Assembly: GCA_903813345.2 (NCBI GenBank)
Contig: CAIIXF020000010.1
Span: 19,047,181-19,107,180, forward strand
Length of the DNA: 60,000 bases
Reading direction: 5' to 3'
From: Owenia fusiformis
Taxonomy: Eukaryota > Annelida > Polychaeta > Sabellida > Oweniidae
Every line of letters begins with the position of its first letter. The stretch's first letter is position 1. The position numbers and the translations under genes are program-made. The notes below the pieces were generated by a model that saw only the letters and a list, made by a program, of their open reading frames with translations, did not search any database and was not told where the DNA came from. Of the stretch, positions 1 through 12,800 are shown piece after piece.

Positions 1-340
1 TACACATTTCACTTTGTGTTACATTATGCTGTTTTTCACATTTTACTTGCTAATCAGTGTTTTTGGCATTTTAATATGCACCAAGTTTTGTTTTGTATTT
101 GATATTACATACATTACATACTCCTATATTTCACATTTGACTTAATTTCACATTTTACTCACATTCATTTCACATTTTCATTGCAGTATAGTATATTATT
201 ATGTTTCGCATGTCACTTAATTTCACATTTCTCTAATATTCACATTTTGCATTGCAATATCCTGATTCACATTTTACTTATTTTCACATTTCTCTAACAT
301 TTACATTTCACATACCATGTTTCACATTTCACTTGAAGTG
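1..340. repeat. Degenerate TTTCACATTTTACTT repeat
   Basis: Short words of the type ttcacatttt-actt recur many times, without strict spacing, from the left edge to about 340. This is probably intronic sequence of the giant gene, because the first exon in the window begins with an acceptor at 830/831. No exon was recognised upstream. Confidence 0.6.
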
Positions 341-477
341 TATAAACTTTGTTTCACTTGATCATCATAACTGTACATGTATGTAATTTGTAAGGCACGA
401 GTCTCATAATATCTAATGCTTTTAGTTGTCACTGTTATATGTCATCTCTAGTATTGTTATATTAACTTGTAAAGTTT

Positions 478-700
478 ATGTTTCTGCGATGTCTTGTCTG
501 TTATTGTATATCATGTTTGATTTGTGATGTTTGATGTCATGCCTCTCGCTATTGTGTATCATGTTTAATATGTGATGTTTGATGTCATGTCTGTTGTTGT
601 GTATCATGTTTCATATGTGCTGTTTCTGTGACGTCATGTCTGTTATTGTGTACCATGTTTAATGTGCGCTGTTTCAGTGATGTCATGTCTATTATTACTG
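478..700. repeat. Degenerate 55-60 bp tandem repeat, about four copies
   Basis: The words tgatgtcatgtctgttatt, gtgtatcatgttta and tatgtgatgttt recur in the same order about four times with 50-60 bp spacing. It lies in the presumed intron before 831. No coding potential was seen. Confidence 0.6.
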
Positions 701-830
701 TTTACGTAACCTGTGATTGTTACAGAATCTGCGCTTTATAGTCTGCTGTAGTTTGCTATGGTATCACTATCACAGGGAAATAAAAAAAATGAAGGAGCCG
801 AGATTGTTACATGATTGTATTTCATTACAG

Positions 831-3800
831 GGAAGACAGAGCTGAATGATTGCTTAGCATGTGAACCTGGATTCTACTGCCAGATAAGTGGCAAGCGAAA
901 TGTAACTGGCAAATGCTCACCTGGATACTATTGCACTAGTGGGGCCAAGGATCCTAATCCAACAGGTGAGAAAATATATGTTAATTTACATCACAGTGTT
1001 ACAGCTTTCATCTTCCAGGCTCATAAGAATGTAATGTCCAACTCTATTAATAGGACCTTCTCAGAAAACTGTTGAATTTTGTAACTTATTTCTTTTGAAT
1101 ATATAAAAAGAAAGGATGATTTATTTAATATACCAAACCAGGGGTGTGTCTTTAGTATTTTTATTACATCAGAATGTTTGTGAGATTTCATTAAGTAGTG
1201 CATTAAACATACTTTTCTTTTATACATATCTGTATATAATTCACGTCTCGAAAATTAATTGAATTGAATTTTCATAGATGGCATAACTGGAGATGTGTGT
1301 CCGATTGGTCATTACTGTCCTGAGGGAAGCACCAGAGAGATCCCATGTACCAACGCCACCTATATGAACCACACTGGGGCATCAGAGTGTTATGACTGCC
1401 CAGCAGGGTTCTATTGTACCAGTGGTGATACAGCTGACCCCTGCCCAAGGGGATATTTCTGCCCACCAAGGACTGGAATCACCCTACAGGCCTGCCCAGC
1501 AGGAACCTATGGGGCATCATTATCACTAACAGACTCAAGTGAATGCACTGCATGTACTGGAGGGATGTACTGTGCTACAAGCGGCCTAGCCTATCCTACA
1601 GGATCTTGTTCAGCTGGGTTCTATTGTACAGAGGGTGTAGATGTTAGTAGTCCAGATACTGGGGTGACCTTCACTGGGACTGGAGGCCCCTGTCCACCTG
1701 GCTATGAATGCCCAATGAACACGACAGCCCCTGTGCCTTGTCTCTCTGGAATGTACTCCCCTAATAGTCACATGGCAGCCTGCTTAGCTTGCCCTGTAGG
1801 CTTCTACTGTGAGAATACAACAGTTGTACCTATTGCATGTCCTTATGGGCATTATTGCCCAGAGGGAACCCAATTCGCCACTCAGAATGCTTGCCCAGAG
1901 GGAACATACAACAATGGAACAGGTGGTGGGAACCTTACAGCATGTCAAGAGTGCCCTCCTAGTTACTACTGCGAGAATACTGGCAATGTTCTACCCCAAG
2001 GATTATGTGATCAAGGCTTCTACTGTGCAGCTGGCTCTTCATCTAGTAGACCATTCAACAATGGTAACCTGGTGAATATTAATGGCACCAATGTTGGCTT
2101 AAACTCCACCGATCTTTGTACACCACTATGGGATTGTGTCTGCCCAGCATTCACTATGACCACAGGAGGTATGTGTCCCAGAGGGCATTACTGTCCCCCA
2201 GGATCCCCCAATCCAGTACCCTGTGATGGTGGTCAGTATTGTGACAAAGTTGGCCTGAGTCAACCAACAGGTAAATTGGTTAATGTATACTTCATGCCCA
2301 CTATATAAAATAATCAACTTTTTAGATGTGAACAAAATTTGTGAACAAAACTGAGAAAATTGCAGATCCTTATACCAATTCAGAAAGTTAAATATTTCAC
2401 TTGTTTAAGATAAATATGATGGTCACTTTCACAAGTTTTGACGACCTTGCACATATCATTGACATTTGTATTTTTGATATATGCTTGTAGGAAACTGTAG
2501 CGCAGGATTCTATTGCAATGGCACAAGTGATGTACCTGATCAACATGAGTGTCCCGAGGGTCATTATTGCCCCGTAGGATCTCCACTTCCTGTTGCCTGC
2601 CCCCCAGGAACCTACATCAACTCCACACATAATGATGATGAAACAGACTGTGTTAACTGTACAGGCGGAATGTACTGTATGGGTATGTACATATTTATTT
2701 TAATGAGTTTTGTGTAGCTCAAATTTAATTTATATTGTTCAGATGTGTGATTGGTTCATGATCTGGAGAGAAATTGAAAGCTATCCAATAGAAATGGGGA
2801 CACATCCTTAATTCCACTAAGTCATTTCCTAATAATTGAATTAAAGAATGAATCATTTATGCAATAACAATTGAATATTAGAAATAAGACATGAGCGTTT
2901 ATGTGATTATAGGTAGTGGTAATGTTAAACCAGATGCTCCGTGTCTCCAAGGCTACTATTGTCCCGGGGGTCAGGCTGCTGATTCCGCCCCAGAGCTTTT
3001 ATGCTGGATAGGTGCGTAAAGAAGCCTTTGAAACATTAGCTTCTTTCTGACGTGACTGGATGAATGAATTGGAAAATGCCTTACAAATTATTTCTTATAG
3101 ATCTTTTTGAATTGAATATCAGTGCCAGGTATTTGCAGTAAATAACCACTCGTGTTTGGTGACCTGTATGTGCATAATGAATATGAGCACTTGTCTATTC
3201 TGAATTTGTAGTCCTCAATTGTTGAATGTTGAAATAAAATAATCTTGTATATATTAATTTTTTGTTGTTATTAGGTCACTATTGTGAGGAGGGTACAGTT
3301 CTGCCTGTAGCATGCCCCAATGGAACATTCCAGCCCAATTCAGGCAATAGTGATTGTGTACTATGTTCCCCAGGCTACTATTGTGACTCAAACAATGGTA
3401 AGTCATATACTATATGTATCATTTTATGGGTGATTTTTAATGGATGTATACTCTTTGTTCAGTGGTGTTTTACACTTTTTTCCTTACTTGGAATGGTGGT
3501 TGGAACAACAGAATCGTCATTTTTGAAATTTTGGTGATAGTATAGTCTAAACAATCCAGTAATTGAACATGTATTAATGTTTAGAAATGTTTTAAACAAA
3601 ATAATTGGTTAGTTTACAATTATTTCCATATATGTAAATATATTTCTTTCTACTATTAAAAGCAAATAAAAAATATATGACCAATTTATTTTAGCCAATG
3701 TTACATATGTCGGAGGTAGGATGTGTGCATAACTGTAATGTTACTCTAATCAAACTCATCATTGTCAGCATCGTTTAATTGTTTCACTTAAATCACAAAA

Positions 3801-6800
3801 ACAAGAGATAAATTCTTTTGTAATATGTCATTAACACTGTACCTATTTCCCTAACACCATGAATTATGAATTATACAATTTGTTTTAATGTAACATTGCG
3901 ACAGTTGAAACTGGCAGGAATCTAAGTTATAATTTCCTGCAAGATCCATTGCCGTTAATATAATATCTGTAATTATAAAAAACGAGAATTCAGAGGAATA
4001 ATTACTTTGAACTGCACATGTTTTTCAATAATGTTAACATAACATACTTCTTTTTCAATAATGTTAACATAACATACTTATTTTTCAATAATGTTAACAT
4101 AACATGCATGTTTTTCAATAATGTTAACATAACATACTTGTTTTTTAATAATGTTAACTTAACATACTTGTTTTTCAATAATGTTAACATAACATGCATG
4201 TTTTTCAATGATGTTAACATAACATGTTTTTTTCTAAATTCTCACATCTTACAACACTCTAATGAAATATTCTTAAGGTGGGAAGAGTAAAATGAATTTT
4301 GGACATATTGGTATATGATGTCATTTGAAAAGTCTGAGGGATTGAAAATATTTTATTCTTTCTTCCTTAATCTTAAATTTGAACAATATAATAGCTAACA
4401 AAATCTTAACAAATATTTAAATACATATATTCACCACTCTCTTGATAGCTGATACATATTTTTGTTCATGTATGAATTTGAATTTAACAATAACCCTGCA
4501 TAATTTTTTGAAATAAAGTTAATTTGCATGCCAAACCATCATTATCAATAATGATTACAGAATACATTTTATTGACTTATATTATGTACTTCATTATATC
4601 AAAACACTATATTTACTTGTAATAAATATTTCAAAATATATTTGTGACCCACGGTATATCTGATTAGATCATTACAATTTTCTACAATTGTAGGTACCCC
4701 TGTGGTTAACCCTACAGTATGTCCTGTGGGTCACTACTGTCCCTCAGGGAGTATCCTACCAACGCCTTGCCCCGCAGGAACATATGGACCCTCAACCCTC
4801 TTCCAGACAGAGCAAGATTGCCCCAATTGTACTGGTAAGTGTTCTTAACATAGAACTCATCATGTTGAAAACATCATCAGAATGGGCTGTTCTATTGTTA
4901 GCTTTTAATTTTAATTGAAGTACTAATCCAAAACAATCCAATTTGTTTGTTTTAAAGTATGAATAGAATTGAAAATGACATTCTGATTGTCACCTTGACC
5001 TAGCTTTTGAATAGAGCTCTCAACACAAGGGAAATTAAACATGTGGATTTTCTACACCCTGGCTTTGCCGAGGCTTTTTTTTTTTTAGGTTATTGTTATT
5101 TATTTCTATAATATTCAACATAATTATTTGCATAGATTGTGAGGGGCCGAGGCTACATAGCATTATTGGCCCCCCTCTAGAAAGTTAAAACATATAATAA
5201 ATCACTGGAGTGTGTAGGATTGCAACGGACAGACGGTCGTCCACCAGGTCTTGCCCATGATGATGTATATGAGTGTTAATGAGAGATGATGTGAAATGAG
5301 GAGGATGGTCATTCTAAGATGTTATCGATATAATTTGAAGATAGTTGAAGGCATTTTGTATTCAGTTCACTATTTAAATTTTCATCTCCATAAAGTATAA
5401 ATTCTATTTTTTGCTTTCTGGTTTTTCCAAAATAGCACATAATATCAAGATTGTCTAACTTTAGGATGTTCTGTATGTAATCATTTCTATGTATGGCGGT
5501 TAGAGGGCAGTCGAGTAAAAGATGAATCTTATCTTGATTTCGGTGGCCGCAGGGGCAAGAAGGATCTATGATGTTGTTGAAATTATGTCTAAAAAAGTCA
5601 CTTTTAAGGGCAAGGTCGCTTCTTATTTTATTAAGTTTAGTTTCAGAAGACCTTTTCAAATTAAGATTTTTTGTTAAAATATTCTTTTTATGAAATGTAT
5701 ATTTCTTATTATAGTTTTTCTTGAAGATTGCTAGGGTTGGCGATGTTTTTATTTCAGTTGAAAGATTTTTCCAAATGGAGATAGGCTTTATGGCTGGTGA
5801 ATTTAGGTATTTCACAGACGCTCTCACTGGTAAAACATATTCTCTTCTGGAGCGGAGCTCCCTTTCGGCACCAGGATTGGACAGTTTTTCATATATAGAG
5901 ACTACATAAGAGGGGGTCAAATTTGATCGGACTTTGAACATGTGAATACTTTGTTTTTCTTCTCTTCTCTCCGCTAGGGTTTTCCAGTTTAAACATTTAT
6001 ATAATTTTTGCTTGCACGTACCATAAATCGCCCCGGAAACTATCAGGGCTGCTCTGTAATGGAGTTTGTCTAGTTGTTCCAGAGCACCTTGCGACGCCGA
6101 ACCATAGATTAAAGAGCCGTATTCGATTTTAGAGAGGATGAAAGAAGTGTACATTGTTTCAAGATGTTTTGAGTTTACTCTCATTTTCAATGCTGATAGG
6201 GGATTTAGTAGTTTGTCAATTTTTGCTCGGACTTCGTTTATATGAGTTTTAAAGTTTAAGTTTTTATCAAGAGTTACGCCTAAATGTTTATGTGAATCGA
6301 CTCGGTCAATTGAATTGTTATTAAGTGTCAAAATTGGATATGGCCTTTCAAAGACGGTTTCTTTACAAAATATTATTTCTTTTGATTTTGAAGGCTTGAA
6401 GTTCATTTTCCAAGTTTGTGACCATTTAAAAATATTGTCAAGATCTTTTTGGAGGATTTCGTGAGTGTTCTGAATTGGATGATCTCTAGGTACAGGTAAG
6501 TAAATGGAGGTGTCGTCTGCATAGATGTAAGATGTTGAGTCAATTACTTCCGGTAAATCATTTATGTATAATAAGAAAAGGATCGGCCCAATTTGGCTCC
6601 CTTGAGGCACCCCGCTGTTTATGTAATTGTCTTCTGATAAATGTTGCCGAGGCTTTGTCATTGTCATAAGTCACACACTGATATTGCATGCAACTTAAAT
6701 TTGTTAATGTGTTTAGCTGGCATGAGCTGTGAGACTGATGGTCTGGAAGCTCCTACTACAACGTGCCATGGTGGACACTACTGCACCAGTGGGGCATTTT

Positions 6801-9800
6801 CTAGAACTCCTCGCAACCACAATGTAAGTATATTGACTTATAATACCAGAATGTACGATTATTTAGAATTAATATGAAATAGTTATATCTTATGGGGTAA
6901 AATGTCATGTCGAGGTTGTTGCAGAAATTGAAAAATTGAATACGAAATGCCGGAATTCTTCTTTTTCCAATTTTCATTTATCCTTTATGGTTGATACTTA
7001 TTTTTCATTCATTTATACCAACCTTTCACATCAGCATGGCAATGTTAAAGTCAATGCTGAGTTGTGGTTATGAATTGTATTGGATTTTAGTTTACAAATA
7101 TATTTTAGGTTGATCCTGGTAGTTTAGTATTCACTGGGAATGATGTGTGCCCAACAGGCTATTTCTGCCCCAATGGCACAGGATACCCTCTGCCATGCCC
7201 AACAGGAACATACTCTGAGGTAGAAGAACTTGCAGCAGAGGCTGAATGCCAGCCATGCCTGGGAGGAAGATACTGCAATGTAACAGCCTACACAACACCT
7301 AATGATGCCCCCTTGTGTTCCCCAGGGTGAGAATATTACATGTATAACATTGCTAAATCATGCAAAACATGGAAATGGTTTAAAAACCTATTGTTATAGA
7401 ATTATCAAGCTCTATTATTAACACATAGCAATTGTCACTGGGGGGTATCGTGATGCAACAACACCGTGTTGTTGCATCAAGATGGCCAGACTTCCGGTGA
7501 TAGATTTTCGTACGGTATTTTGTTTTCCCAATTTAAACCCATTTCTAGGACGAGTTGCTCAATACACTGTATGTACAGAGATCGCCTAATATTAAAAGTG
7601 GGTGATCAAAGACTCGACAAGATGCGCAAAATCCAACATGTCGGAGGAAAGGTATGTTTGTTTGTCTTCTCTTTACCAGTTGAAAGTCATTTTACCTACA
7701 GATGGTATTCCATATGCTGTATAAGAGACTCAAGATTCATTTGGTAACAGGATTCGGTGATTAAATCAACCGAAATACCTGAACTGAGTTGATAAAAGAA
7801 GCAAAATCAAAAACCCGTCGAACGAAAATGTTTTTTTCACAAAATTTTCTGTTTTTAGATTGCCAAAACTACAAAACCAATATCATCTATGGTTAATATA
7901 CATAAAACTTAACATTACATGCATATCAGACGTTCCAACTCCCCTTCAGTATCGAGTAAGGAGGATGTTATGAAAAAAATTATGATCAGCCAAGTGAGTG
8001 ATTTTACCATGTGGATTCTAATGATATGTTCTTTGCATTTCAGAGTGGTTGGATTTACATGTTTCTATTGTCCTTCACTACGAACTGTTAAATTTCAAAA
8101 CATTATAAATCACCTTATAGAACACCATGAAGATGAAGAGATGAAGATGAGAAAGATTATTGAAAATAGAGGCAAATTTAGAATGATTACAAGAAATTTC
8201 TCTGGGATAATAACAAATGAAGTGAAATCAATAAATAAACACATAATTGTAGAAAGTGATGAATTTTTGACAATTTCAGTGATTGACAATAATCGAATGA
8301 AATCATCCAAAATATCTGATTCAACGCCTACAAAATCAAATAAAATTACCAATACCTTGGAATCAAAGGGTAAAATAAATGGACTGAAATGTGACTTTAA
8401 AAACTGTTCCATTTATAAGGTGTTTATAAGTTCAAGAGGTTTTCTCTTAGCAGTGTACAGTGTACATATCGTATTGTATTCAAACAAAGACAGAATAACA
8501 AAATATACGCATACAGTGACCATTTAATCGAATGAATCAATGAACGGTGATGTACATGTTTATTTTAATTTGGACATACATTTTGCATGGAATCCCATTT
8601 TTTTCTCTTTAAAGCATATAGTTGTGGGTGTATGATCTGCTGAAACTCACGCTATAGGCTGATCCATTCATTTCTGTGTTAAAATAGTTATTCCATGTTA
8701 TTTAAGAGGAAACGTGAACTTTATCATGGTCAAATGGAAGCCCAAATCCCTACCTAAGTATAAAAAATTAAAGTGAGTAAAAATCTTCTCTTGTTTTTGA
8801 TATTTTAAAGCTTTTTAAATAAAACAGCACATATTATATCGCATTTATATCTTTACATCGTAAAATCGATCACATATACGAAAAATGGTCAAAGTAATAT
8901 ATATTTTTCAAAGCATATAGGTGTTCTTGTGCCTACAAAACCTTATTGAATCACCAGTAGCGTGTAATATGAACACAAATAAATCTTTTAAAAATAACCG
9001 TTACACGATATTTGAATTTTGCGCATCTTGTCGAGTCTTTGATCACCCACTTTTAATACTAGGCGATCTCTGTACATACAGTGCAATAATCATACACGTG
9101 CAGTTAGCTCATGATCTATATTTTGAAAAACTCTCATTAGTATGCATGTAGCATCATCAAGAAGCGAGAAATTCGCGGTTTTAATTCCTCACTATTGATG
9201 CAACAACACCACTCTGTTTATTATCGATGATGCAACAACACCAATGCGCTGATGCAAAAACGCCAATATAATTTATCATTGAATATCAAGAGAAACTGTT
9301 TTATGTTCTATTTATAGGTGTTGGTCGGGACATGAATAAAACACGTGAGTGCGTGGTTCATGAATGAAACGTATTTTGTTTGGTTCCTTAATGTATTTGT
9401 CTTTATCAAAGTTAAAAGGATATGCAAGTTAAACTAAATACATAGGCTAAGTATTGAATCCCCGGGAGCCAACCTCATTGATATTGTATCTGAAAAATAA
9501 AGATTATTCATTTTCTAAATTAAATCCCCTTGATTTACCGTATCGTATGGAAATGTTTACAAAGAACTAATATAGCTAGACTTTGGAAATTGAACAAGTT
9601 CAATTTCAGACTCCAGATCTGGACTTTTTTAAGTCGAGTCATCCAGAAAAAGATGGATGGATGGATGGATGAAATAGGAAGGAGGGATGGGACAGAATAG
9701 GATGGAACGATAGGAGAGAATAGAGAAGAAAGATAGGATAGAATAGCAAGGAAGGATAACATAGGAATGATAGGAAGGAAATGATATGAAGGATAGGAAG

Positions 9801-12800
9801 GATAGATAGATAGGAAGGAAAGGATATGAAGGATAGATAGGAAGGAACGGATAGGGATAAAGGGGATAGGAAGGATAGGATAGAATAAGAAGGAACGATA
9901 TAGGATAGAATAGTAGGATAGGATAGGAAGGATGGATGGAAGGATGGATGGATTTTTCAACATTTTCTTCGCTACTCTTGACTTTCTATCTGGATACCAT
10001 CAGATCGATTTTTCTCGAAATTTCAAAAGGCCATAACTTCCGAACCGGAAGTCGGATCGAAATTTGGTTTGCAGATTCTGATTCCTGAGAAAATTCTATT
10101 CTTCATTCATAACTCAAACGTTAAATTTGGAGAATTTTTTATTTTGACCTACTTTTTGGACACCATATCTCAAAAGTGGGTTAAAATACTTTCTGACGGC
10201 AAAGGGCTAACACTATAAGTACACTCTTGGCTACATGTATACACGATTTCGAAGAATATAATTGAAGTGTAGTGTCAGAATCACAAAAATAAGGAAAAAT
10301 TTGACCTAGATTTTGACCTAGACATTTTTGTGTCCAAACTTTGAAGCTAGATTGCTTTCGAGGTAACTTTCATTTAAAGGCTTTCATTAAATTAAGCTGT
10401 ACTCGGTCATATATATGTCGTATTTTACACTTCAAAAAAAAGTTTTCAAAACGCCATAACTTCCGATGAGTGTTGGTTTAATGATATTGCAGTTATACAA
10501 TGGTATTATATAGAGGTTATTTACTGAGAGGGATTCAATATTGGTTTTATTCCGGGACACATAATGATATTTCCCGAGGGCCAAGGGGGAATCTGGGATT
10601 ACTGTACCTCCATCAATTTACCTTTTCGGGACCTAAATCCTATAACCTACCTTTTTACTCAATCGGGGAGAACGAATCCAAAGAGAACAATACTTCTACA
10701 TGTGCGCCGTGCAAGATAACCAATAGCTCGTCGTGTTTACCGAGAACGAAAGATGTTTGTCCACCATTTTGAATGATACTAACTGGTATCAGGGTCATCA
10801 AGCTATGGAACAGGGGTTTATGATAATAGATTGGGTTACTATAGCTTGCAATGTTAAAGGCGACTGAACTATGTTATAAAACAACTTCCAGTACATTATG
10901 ATATTTAAAAGTATAAATTTTTGAAAATACATATAAAGAATCTTCGCCCGCAGGACGCGTATTTTGAATGCCTGAGAAGAACGCAAATGGGTACTGGCCC
11001 GGTGTTGCAATAGTAGCATTTAAAAATCTGTTCCTCTCGAGATTCATGGTCTTCTGAAATTATACTATTAATTGGTGTTGTTGCATCATTGCTCAAATCA
11101 AGAGGAGTGTTGTTGCATCTTCGGTATGGTGTTGTTGCATCAATAGTGAGGAACTAAAACCGTGAACTTCTTGCTTCTTGATGATGCTACATGTATACTA
11201 ATGACAGTTTCTTTAAATATAGATCGTGCGCTAACTTCACGTGTATGGTTATTGAGAAACTCGTCCTAGAAATGGGTTTAAATTGGGGAAACAACATATC
11301 GTAAGAAAATCTATCACCGGAAGTCTGGCCATCTTGATGCAACAACACGGTGTTGTTGCATCACGATACTCCCCAGTGAATTGTGAAAACTTGATTTAAG
11401 ATATGCTTAATTATACTAGTATTTTATTTTAGCTTTTTAAAAATATTATTACCAAAAATTGAAAAATCTTTTAAATATTTAAAACTCAGAGATACAGTAC
11501 ATATAATGCTACAGTACAAGGCTCACTGATTCATTATCAACTATACTATGTATATGTGCTTCTAGGAAGTGATAGTGATCTATTGATACGCATGCACTGT
11601 AATATAATGCTACAGAATTATACTGACACTTTATTATGTACCCATAGATATGTCTGCTCAAGTGGAAGCAATACTCCCACACCATCGGCTCCCATGGGAT
11701 ACATCTGTCCCCCAGGCTTCTATTGCCCTGAGGGTAGTGCTGTTGAGACTGGCTGTGACATAGGCTACTTCAATCCTGACTTTGGAAAGGACGCCTGCAC
11801 TATATGTCCTGCAGGTTACATGTGTGATACAACTAACATGACAACACCCAGTGATTGCAAGAGAGGTAAGACAAAAGAACCAGGATGCATCAGAATGATT
11901 TCAGATCTATTGGTTAGAATGATATTACTGTCTTACATACCATTTATCTACTAAACGTATACATACTACATATACATGGTATGATCTATTATGATGCTAG
12001 TGACTGCTCAAGCATATACGGAAAAGTGCTTATTAATGACTCAACGATTTCTCAATTCATTGAGCTTTTAGTGCTAAAACCATATAATGAGTCAATTGTT
12101 AATGCAAAAGCCATTTTCTAAATTTTCATCATTTTATAAAATCCGAATTGTATTCTTTCACTCTAGTATTTTGTAAATCTAATTATTCTGTGTATTAACT
12201 TGTTCACAAAATGAGGTAAATATTTATTCATACTATTTCAGGTCACTACTGTCCAACTGGCGTGCCGCCACGACCTTGTCCACCGGGGACATTTAACAAC
12301 CAGACTGGATTGGACAACGAGCAACAATGTACTGACTGTACAGTAGGCCAGTACTGCCAGGGATGGGGCAATGAGGTATGGTACTTCTGGTTTGTTATGA
12401 ACAATTTAACTATAAAGAAAAACTATGCTCTTTAATGTATGATAATGTAAAACATAAATGAATAAAATATTCTTAATAATAAAGAACTATGCACTGATTT
12501 TATGCTGGGATTGCATATATCATTAAAGTTCCCATTTCAGTCATGTTAATTTCTTCTTATTTCTCATTAAATCAATCAGATGAGTGAATTAAGTTTAGAA
12601 ATTAATGGGATTAATAATTTTCTCAGAAGGATATTAAAGCTGACCAAGTGAGATAAAATGAATTCTGTGGCATTTGTGTGTTAAACTATATCTGTAAGTT
12701 TGTATCTGTAGGTTCCCACTGGTCCATGTCAAGAAGGTTTCTGGTGTGAAGGAGGGGCTGCCTCACGGGTGCCTAACATCACCAATGATTACCCTAACAA

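Larger units (their letters stand above)
7436..11378. mobile_element. 3.9-kb inverted-repeat element with 6-bp target-site duplication
   Basis: The ends are inverted repeats of about 129 bp (7,436-7,564 and 11,250-11,378), starting cactgggg and differing at a handful of positions. A direct repeat aattgt flanks the element at 7,430-7,435 and 11,379-11,384. Near each end is a palindrome, tgatgcaacaacac-c-gtgttgttgcatca, and the half-site recurs near 9,195, 9,230, 11,075, 11,105 and 11,130. It lies within the intron between exons 8 and 9 of the giant gene. I found no transposase, so it is probably non-autonomous. I cannot assign a superfamily from this end sequence. Confidence 0.8.

Noticed and set aside
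9535-9963. 142-codon minus-strand frame
   Set aside because: It is the translation of a GGATA-type microsatellite. The protein is only Ile/Leu/Ser/Pro/Phe/Tyr in low-complexity order, with no motif.
10500-10772. 90-codon frame on the + strand inside the 3.9-kb element
   Set aside because: No recognisable domain, no splice or start context, and composition like the surrounding non-coding DNA.
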